A stretch of DNA of 64,000 bases, taken from the NCBI GenBank assembly GCA_964508895.1, contig CAZDWF010000002.1, positions 1 to 64,000 of the forward strand. The letters run 5' to 3'. Both the position numbers and the translations under genes were made by a program. Origin of the DNA: M55B132 sp964508895 (lineage in GTDB: Bacteria > Bacteroidota > Bacteroidia > Bacteroidales > B18-G4). Each line of letters starts with the position of its first letter. Positions within the stretch are counted from its first letter, which is position 1. The notes under the pieces were generated by a model that was given only the letters and a program-made list of their open reading frames with translations, had not been told where the DNA came from and made no database searches. Of the stretch, positions 54,772 through 61,700 are shown piece by piece.

Positions 54772-55386
54772 TCGTTACGCGTAACGCGTGACGGGATGGT
54801 TACGCGTTATCATGTTACAGGAACCTGGCATGATAAGAATTCATATAACACCCCGTCACTTAAGGGTTTTGAGATAATTTTAGAGATTATGCTAAATATA
54901 ATCATGAAATTAGAGGGACATATAGGCTGGTTATTTATTAAGTATAAAATGAATTTTATAAATACTCTAATAAATGAACAATGACCCATAAAGATCTTGA
55001 TGTCTGGAAAAAGGGAATGGACTTAGCTGCCATGATATACAAATCAACCAATAACTTTCCTGAATCTGAAAAATATGGTTTGATTTCTCAGCTCAGGAGA
55101 GCATCAGTCTCAATTCCAAGTAATATTGCAGAAGGTGCTGCCAGGAATTCTAATTTAGAATTCATTCGATTTTTACATATCTCATTAGGTTCTCTTTCTG
55201 AGCTTGAAACACAAATAGATTTAGCTGTAAGGTTTCAATTTTTGAATGATGCTGAAGATATTGAAAAATACATAAACAGAATTCGTAACATGCTCTTCGG
55301 ACTAATTAAATACCTGAAAGAAAAAAACAGCACCAAATCGTGAAACAAGATTTCGCGTTACCTTCTCGTTACGCGTGACGCGTCAC
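54772..55386. mobile_element. Repeat-bounded cassette carrying a four-helix-bundle (S23) gene
   Basis: A 22-base repeat made of TCGTTACGCGT followed by an ACGCGT-type half occurs at 54772-54793 and again, directly, at 55365-55386 with two differences. Each copy is itself nearly palindromic. The only gene between them is the S23-like one. Extra partial copies (GTTACGCGTTA at 54806, CGCGTTACC near 55353) line the inner edges. A related CACGCGTCACGC lies at 1356-1367. The layout parallels the GxxExxY cassette, but no transposase is present, so mobility is inferred. Confidence 0.55.
54981..55343 (+). CDS. Four-helix-bundle protein (23S rRNA intervening-sequence protein family)
   Basis: A 120-residue protein. 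The opening HKDLDVWKKGMDLAAMIY, then LISQLRRASVSIPSNIAEGAAR and EFIRFLHISLGSLSELETQ are diagnostic of the S23/bAvd four-helix-bundle family first found in rRNA intervening sequences and, as Avd, in diversity-generating retroelements. No reverse transcriptase, 23S rRNA or variable repeat is in this window, so it is a free-standing member of unknown function, likely a small basic pentamer that binds nucleic acid. Enclosed by repeats at 54772 and 55365. Confidence 0.92.
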   Translation: MTHKDLDVWKKGMDLAAMIYKSTNNFPESEKYGLISQLRRASVSIPSNIAEGAARNSNLEFIRFLHISLGSLSELETQIDLAVRFQFLNDAEDIEKYINRIRNMLFGLIKYLKEKNSTKS

Positions 55387-55487
55387 GACTCTATTGAATT
55401 AGCAATCATATTGCAAAAAAATCCCTACCTTTTTGTAGTTTTTCAAAGCTTCCTGCGACATATATCTTGAATCTCATCATCGTGAAA

Positions 55488-55973
55488 ATGAAAAAGGACA
55501 AAAAAGAATTTGTGGCTTTACTGGAAGAAAACAAAGGGATCATACATAAGATCTCTTTGCTTTACACCGGTAACCCGGCCGACAAAGCTGATCTTTTCCA
55601 GGATATATGTATGCAGCTTTGGCGATCCTATAAAAGTTTCAGAAACGATTCCCTTTTCAGTACATGGCTTTACAGGGTTGCCCTGAACACGGCCATCAGC
55701 CAGGTGAGAAAAAAGAAAACCCTCGACACCAATGAATACCTGGGTTTGTATTATGAAAGTTCCGGAGGAGATTCAGAAGATAAAAGCAAAATGCTTTTCA
55801 AGGCAATAGCACAATTGAACAAGATCGACAGGGCATTGATCCTATTATGGCTGGAGGAAAAGAAGTATGAAGAGATTGCTGACATCCTGGGGATCAGCAA
55901 ATCAAATGTGAGTGTAAAGCTTGTAAGGATCAAAGAAAAGTTAACGGAAATAATTAAAAGTTTTGAAAGATGA
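55488..55973 (+). CDS. ECF-type RNA polymerase sigma-70 factor
   Basis: A 161-residue sigma factor (start set at MKKDKKEFVALLEENKG; upstream codons are unlikely). Region 2: ADLFQDICMQLWRSYKSF and STWLYRVALNTAIS, which melts and binds the -10. Region 4: LILLWLEEKKYEEIADILGISKSNVSVKLVRIKEKL, a helix-turn-helix that reads the -35. It lacks extra domains, as in group IV factors. The next gene, a membrane protein, starts in an ATGA overlap and is its probable regulatory partner. TACCTTTTTG about 55 bases upstream may be a promoter element. Confidence 0.93.
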   Translation: MKKDKKEFVALLEENKGIIHKISLLYTGNPADKADLFQDICMQLWRSYKSFRNDSLFSTWLYRVALNTAISQVRKKKTLDTNEYLGLYYESSGGDSEDKSKMLFKAIAQLNKIDRALILLWLEEKKYEEIADILGISKSNVSVKLVRIKEKLTEIIKSFER

Positions 55974-56701
55974 AAGATCAGGAATTTAAAGACATATGGA
56001 GAAGCCTGGAAGAAAATCCGGGAGTGCCTATCAATGGTGCCTTTGATGCAGAGAATTTTATCAAATCACGCTCCATTACAGTAAAAGACAAGATAAGGAA
56101 GATATTGCAGAACGATATGTTCATCAAGCTTGCTAGCGGGATAGTAATATTGCTCGATATAGCATTTTATATCAACACTATCAATGTGTTATATGTATGT
56201 TTTGCATTACTGATCTTCCTTGCAATTATGTTGTTCATAGAATACAAAACCCTGCAACAATTTCGCAGGATTGCAGACCCTGGTTTAAATACCCGCGACA
56301 ACCTCTCAGAAGTTTTGATATTCCTTCAGAGAAAATCCAATATTCTGGGAATACTCACTGCATCCTCACAGATATTGATATTCATACCAGGCCTGTTGGC
56401 ATATTTCTTCCTCACTTATGGATATCTAAAACCTATGACAGGCATGAGTTTCTTTGTATTTACCACCTTATGTTTGATTGGTATCATTATATCATATATC
56501 AGAACCTCATCTCAGATAAAATTTTACATCAAACATATTACCATCTGCATGTCGGATCTTAACGACAATATTCTTCAATTGGCTTATTCCGCTATTGAAA
56601 AAGAGCGCAAACAGGATAATACTATGAAAATAGTGATAGGGTTGTTGCTGGTCTTCGCTTTCGTAGCTTTTATAGCTGTAATAAAATCCATTACAGGATA
56701 A
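55970..56701 (+). CDS. Membrane protein, probable partner of the ECF sigma factor
   Basis: A 243-residue protein translationally coupled (ATGA) to the sigma factor. The N-terminal ~45 residues are soluble (DQEFKDIWRSLEENPG, AFDAENFIKSRSI). Hydrophobic segments lie at ~48-68, 70-88, ~125-145, ~150-170 and ~218-240. This is like Bacteroidota membrane proteins that follow ECF sigma genes and are presumed anti-sigma factors, although no zinc-binding anti-sigma (HxxxCxxC) motif is present. Role is inferred from position. Confidence 0.65.
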   Translation: MKDQEFKDIWRSLEENPGVPINGAFDAENFIKSRSITVKDKIRKILQNDMFIKLASGIVILLDIAFYINTINVLYVCFALLIFLAIMLFIEYKTLQQFRRIADPGLNTRDNLSEVLIFLQRKSNILGILTASSQILIFIPGLLAYFFLTYGYLKPMTGMSFFVFTTLCLIGIIISYIRTSSQIKFYIKHITICMSDLNDNILQLAYSAIEKERKQDNTMKIVIGLLLVFAFVAFIAVIKSITG

Positions 56702-56731
56702 TGATGCATACTGGAAAACCTGTCTTGCCTG

Positions 56732-56778
56732 TCTCCCGGGAGGGAATCGAACCCGCGACCCGCTGATTAAGAGTCAGC
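56732..56778 (-). tRNA. tRNA-Lys(CTT) 3' half (attachment-site remnant)
   Basis: On the minus strand the anticodon stem GCTGA/TCAGC encloses CTCTTAA, giving anticodon CTT (Lys). The variable region GGGTC, T-arm GCGGG-TTCGATT-CCCTC (one mismatch), 3' acceptor strand CCGGGAG and discriminator A (56732) follow. The 5' half (acceptor 5' strand, D-arm) is missing: sequence beyond the anticodon stem is unrelated. A 3' half beside a tyrosine recombinase gene is what integration into a tRNA gene leaves at one end of an element. Confidence 0.8.
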
Positions 56779-56849
56779 CTTTTTCTGAATCCTTGCAATG
56801 GGATATAACCTTATATTACTTATTTACTGTTATTTATAATTTATATTAC

Positions 56850-56880
56850 TTTGTATTAATTCACATTATTTGTACATTTG
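56850..56880 (+). promoter_or_regulatory. Complete Bacteroidota promoter of the recombinase gene
   Basis: TTTG at 56850-56853, 19 bases, then TACATTTG at 56873-56880: both the -33 and -7 elements with ideal spacing. The recombinase ATG follows 53 bases later. This is the best promoter match in the window and supports the start at 56934 over the longer frame that begins at 56793 within the att region. GCTTGCAAAT and GGCTTGCAAAT/CATTTGCAAACG direct and inverted repeats (56881-56917) lie in the leader and might be an operator. Confidence 0.75.
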
Positions 56881-56933
56881 CTTGCAAATGGCTTGCAAAT
56901 TTAAATCATTTGCAAACGTGTAAATTACTTATA

Positions 56934-58152
56934 ATGAGTACTAATGTAAAAATTATTCTGGACAATAGAAGTCAAAAATCGGATAAAACTTACCCGTTGA
57001 TACTTCGAATTATTCACAACAGGAAAAGCATATCCATTCCTCTTGGCTACTCATTCCTTGAAAATGACTGGAATGATGAGATTAAAGAGGTCAAGAAATC
57101 TTACACCGGAGTTTCGAATATATCCCGGTTGAATAAGTTGATCCATAAAAAGAAAGTTGATGCATTAGATATAATAAATCAGCTCCAGGATAGTGGCGAG
57201 ATAAATAATCTCTCGGTAAAAGAAATCAAGGCCAGAATAGTAAATAAGGATAGCAACCAAACCTTCTACAATTATACAGAAGATATTATATCTGAAATGG
57301 AAGATGCCGAACGGTTTGGATATTCAAGATCCGTTAACAACACACTTCAAGCAGTAAAATCATTTACAGATGAGAATGACTTTCCATTAAAGGATCTCAA
57401 TTATGATTTTCTGTTTCGTTTCGAGAATTTCTGCAGGAAGCGTGGAAATTCCACAAACACCATAGCTGTTTATATGCGAACCATTAAAATGATATTCAAC
57501 AGGGGTATAAAATCCGGGGTCGTTAAAAAAAGAACAATATCCTTTTTCTGGCTATAAGATAAAAACTGCTAAGACAAAGAAAAGGGCTGTTCATAGGGAA
57601 GTCATTGAATTGATTGAGAAACTTGAGCTAAAAGAAAACACAAGAATCTGGCATGCTCGAAATTATTTCCTATTTAGTTTCTATGCAATGGGTATGAATT
57701 TTGCTGATATGGCTCATTTGAGAATTGAAAACATCTCTGAGGGCCGCATTGAGTATAAAAGACAGAAAACAAAGAAGCAATACTCAATAAAAATTACTCC
57801 TCAAATGGATAAGATTTTACAATACTACATCCCACAAAAAGAATCAGAGAAATACATATTCCCAATTATTTCAGTTGAAGGAAGTCCAAAACAGGAATAT
57901 CAGGAATTCTTTGAAAAGCGCAGGACATTTAACAAGCAACTAAAAGAAATAGCCAAATTGTGTGGGATTGAGGCCAATCTCACAAGTTATGTGGCTCGTC
58001 ACTCATGGGCTACAATTGCAAAATGGAAAGAAGTTCCGATTGCTGCTATTAGTGAAGGCTTGGGGCATGGTGATGTGAAAACAACTGAAGTTTATCTCGA
58101 CAGTTTTGATAAAGAGGTTTTAGATGAATATAACCAGCGTATTACTGAATAA
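56934..58152 (+). pseudogene. Tyrosine recombinase (integrase), interrupted by a +1 frameshift
   Basis: Two frames together give one ~405-residue Bacteroidota phage-integrase-type protein. Part 1 (56934-57557) is the arm-binding and core-binding region: MSTNVKIILDNRSQKSDKTYPL, SIPLGYSFLENDWND and TNTIAVYMRTIKMIFNRGI. Part 2, from about 57530 (translating as EQYPFSGYKIKTAKTKKRAV), includes the catalytic domain: YAMGMNFADMAHLRI, YVARHSWATIAKWK (H-x-x-R-type block given as ARHSW), ISEGLGHGDVKTTEVYLDSF with the Tyr nucleophile. The shift falls at an A7 run (57526-57532); removing one A restores the frame. Either a real indel, a sequencing error, or slippage at the run. It reads away from the tRNA half. 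Confidence 0.85.
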
Positions 58153-58211
58153 TATCATATTAAGTATTCATAACTAAAATTGTCATAGAAACCAAGTACT
58201 AATTTTTCAAT

Positions 58212-58745
58212 TCAATATTCAATATTTCTATTGTTAAGAAAAATAGGGATAAGTTTTTTCCCACAAATAGAAAAGTTTGTATTATTGTATTTATGATCAA
58301 CGACAATCCAAAGATCGTTTCCGCTAGTAATTGTGCCTTCTTCTTTTATATATAATTTTCTACCGAATGATTCTACTAGTGAATCATTTACTTTCTTTAA
58401 AGTTTTAGGAATTAAATTCAATAAATTAGATGAAGACTCTGAGAAGACAACAACATTACTATCAATCAGAATATAAGAGTTCCCAATATTATCTATTAGA
58501 TCATCGTACTCAACACTGTGATCAAAAGTAAATTTTAGTCTGCAACTCGTTGTATCATAATTTAGCTCGTGTACTATGAAAAATCTACCTTGAATCTTAT
58601 CATATGGATATTCTCTGTAATCATACTTTATTAGCTCTTCAATAGAATTATTGAGGATATAAACAAACCGAGATTCACACTTCTGAATTATCAAAAAATA
58701 ACTATTTGATGCTAATAATATTAAAATGAAAAATAATCTAAACAT
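58212..58745 (-). CDS. Small exported protein downstream of the RHS gene (possible immunity or partner)
   Basis: A 177-residue protein. The N-terminal hydrophobic segment (FRLFFILILLASNSYFLII) is a signal peptide or membrane anchor. The rest is beta-rich and acidic, with Cys residues in KCESR, TSCRLKF and SICGKK. No family recognised. It starts 18 bases after the stop of the RHS-type gene on the same strand, the position of immunity genes in polymorphic-toxin loci. An export signal would fit immunity to a toxin acting in the periplasm, or simply an accessory protein. Position is the only basis. Confidence 0.7.
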   Translation of the reverse strand: MFRLFFILILLASNSYFLIIQKCESRFVYILNNSIEELIKYDYREYPYDKIQGRFFIVHELNYDTTSCRLKFTFDHSVEYDDLIDNIGNSYILIDSNVVVFSESSSNLLNLIPKTLKKVNDSLVESFGRKLYIKEEGTITSGNDLWIVVDHKYNNTNFSICGKKLIPIFLNNRNIEY

Positions 58746-58762
58746 ACTGCAAGTTAATAATG

Positions 58763-61700
58763 TTAATAATAAAGTACTTCATCTTCCACAAATAATCTTT
58801 CATTATTTGGGGTTGTGTTTGATAAGGGACTAATGCTATGCAAATTTCTAAGATTTGATGATCCATTCATCAGATTGTAACGATAAATAGTTCGACCTGC
58901 AGAAATTACATCAAAATACCCTATATTAAGTTCTCTTGCCGCATTAAAATCATCAGATGATGCTAATCTATAACCGTTTACTGGATGCGTATGAGCCGTC
59001 CCTTTTAATGAGTAACCTAATTTGATGTATTTATCCGGAACTGATCCTCGCCAGATAACTTTATCTACGTCTCGATGCTTTGATAATTTATCTACAATCC
59101 AAAGGTCTTTTTTCGTTATGCGGTGTTGAAAATGATATACTCCATATTCATGCCCATCTTTCTCATATAACTTATAAGCTTTAGCGTATGCTTCCTCTTG
59201 AGTTGAGTAATCTAAAAGAGTTTTCTCCTGAGGAATATTGTAACCCATGCCAGGTGTTTTCACCCAATGATATGCATCTAACACTTCCCCAATGTCAAAG
59301 TTATTATTATCACCTTCTTCAACAGCCGCTCTGACGGATTCGTAGTGAGCCCATGCCTCCAAAGCCATTTCATCATGACTATGGAATGTTCCATCTGCAG
59401 AAACAAAACCTCCTTTCGAACCGTATGAAGCCCCTTCCCATGAATCAAATAAAGCTATATATCCAGGTGGAGGTGCGGGTAATATTCCAAAAATAGTATA
59501 CTGAACACTGAAATATCCATTTGGATCTCCCGGTGTTCCATTAATTTTATCATTTAGCCATTCTGTACCTCCTGAAAGTAATCTGGCAGGTATGCTTACG
59601 GAGTTTAAAAACATTCTGATACCTGTCTCCAGTGCGTCAATAAAGTTATAACCTGAGGGATCGGTATATTTCAAGGGATTATTTAAGCAATAACTGTAGC
59701 TATTATGGTTCTGAGTATTCCCAAAATCTTGCATAAATGGATCAGGGCTCAGAAAACGTGCTACTACCGGATCGAATACTCTACCGTTCATATTAATCAA
59801 CTTAAAATCAAATAAATGCTCATGCATAGTATACCCACGATCATACATGGTATTATTCGGGGCATTGTCGTAGGTCCAAGTATTAGGATTTCGTAAGCGA
59901 CCCCACGCATCAAAGTTTACTTCCTCAAGAACATTTCCATCATCATCAAGTACAACATTGATATTACCGAGGTAATCTTTCAATATATAATTTATTTCTT
60001 TCTTTCCTTCATTGTCAATGGTCAGAATCCCAAAAACTCCACTTGGTGATGATAAATAATGTATCTCCTTAGATCTACCATCACTAAATTCTATTTTTTC
60101 ATATGTGTTTCCGAAATATGTTTTAGTGACTATGTTTCCATCCCCATGATCAATTACCTGCCTGATTCTGCTATGACTACTTCCGTATGCCATATTCAGT
60201 ACCTTATTGTTTTGTTCAATTTTCACGATTTTATCAAAGGAAGTATAATGTATTAGTTGTTCATCATCCAGGAATGATGAAACAGGATCTGTTATTTTGG
60301 TCACAGCATTGGGACCAGCACCATTCTGATCGTATTCATATGTTCCAACATCATTTTTAGAGCTTATATTACCTATATCGTCATAGTCCTGATGTAATTG
60401 TAAGTTGCCATTTACATAACAATGCGTAAGCCTGTCAAAATCATCATAATTAAAAGTCTCTTGTATGTTTTTATTATTATCCTTCCTGTAATGCAGATTT
60501 CCCATTCCCTGCCAATCAAAGGCCAGGTTTTGTAAATCATTTGCACTTGTTTTTCCACTTTGTATGCTAAGAACCCTGAAATTATCTGTCCGGTAAGTCC
60601 AGCTTGATTGGATATCAGTTCCGAGAGAGAAATCCTTTATCTTTCCTATGCTGTTTACTTCATCAGCTTTCCATTCCACTTCGGGATTATCACCTGTTAC
60701 TTTCCATAAATATCCATAATTGCTATAGTGGTTCTTTAATTCATATCCTGAAGGATATGTGACGGATTTTACTCGGCTATACACATCGTAGCTATTATTT
60801 TGTGTCAATACTTCATCATTAATGCTTTTTTCTACTTTTATTATCCTACTGAGCTCATCATAATAATATTCTTCTTTTGATGTGGTAATTTCATCATTCG
60901 CATCATAAAATTCACAATCAACATAATGAAGTATACCAATACCATTTTCCTGTGTATCGTAGGTCCAGTTTGTCATACCGTCCTCTTCAATACGATTTAT
61001 TATACGTCCCAATTGATCATATTCAAAGTATGTTATAAAACCACTTGATTTGGTTTCTGAGATCATTTCTCCAAATGCATTGTACTCATTTACAATAGTA
61101 CCCCTATTAGGATCTATAAGTTCATCTAAATTCCCAAATTTATCGTATGAATATTGGATCTTGGTATCCTCATGATCATTTACCCAGGTTTCCTTCAGCA
61201 AACCGTTACTGTAATATTTATTTTTAACACTTTCATTATTTGTGACATCCTTACTTTCTTTAAGTCTACCGGCAGCATCCAGCACATTGCACTTAATCCG
61301 AGTTTCATTGCCATCGACCACTGTTGTAGTAACTTGTTTGATTCCATAGCTAAAGGTTGTAATTACATCATCAGTGGATGTAATTATTTCTTTCCTTCTC
61401 AGATCATCATAAGTAAATGTTTGATAATATGGGTTTTCATCACTATAATATGGATTTGAGATTCTCTTAATTAGGCCAATTTTATTATTATCGTAATAGT
61501 ATTCCTGATCTTTATATATCTTACTGCCATCAAAACCAATGGTAACTCCTCTTAATTTATTCCCATATTTATCAAAAAATATAACTTCTTCGGATTGTCC
61601 TGAAGTATTTGTCCAGGAGTAGTATGAAGTATTTGTACAGGCATCAGGGTGGCTATCAGACCAACGAAGCACATTATGCGTTTCCACTCTATCGGGACCA

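Noticed and set aside
56732..56792. A complete tRNA gene
   Set aside because: Only the anticodon arm, T-arm and 3' acceptor strand are present; no D-arm or 5' acceptor strand can be found.
56793..56933. Upstream start for the recombinase
   Set aside because: The extension would be translated from the promoter itself and from the att region, with an implausible Tyr/Ile-rich sequence.
57520..57540. Programmed -1 ribosomal frameshifting at the A7 run, as in IS3-type elements
   Set aside because: The second part of the integrase is in the +1 frame relative to the first, and the codon phase (AAA AAA AGA) does not form the usual A-AAA-AAG slippery arrangement.
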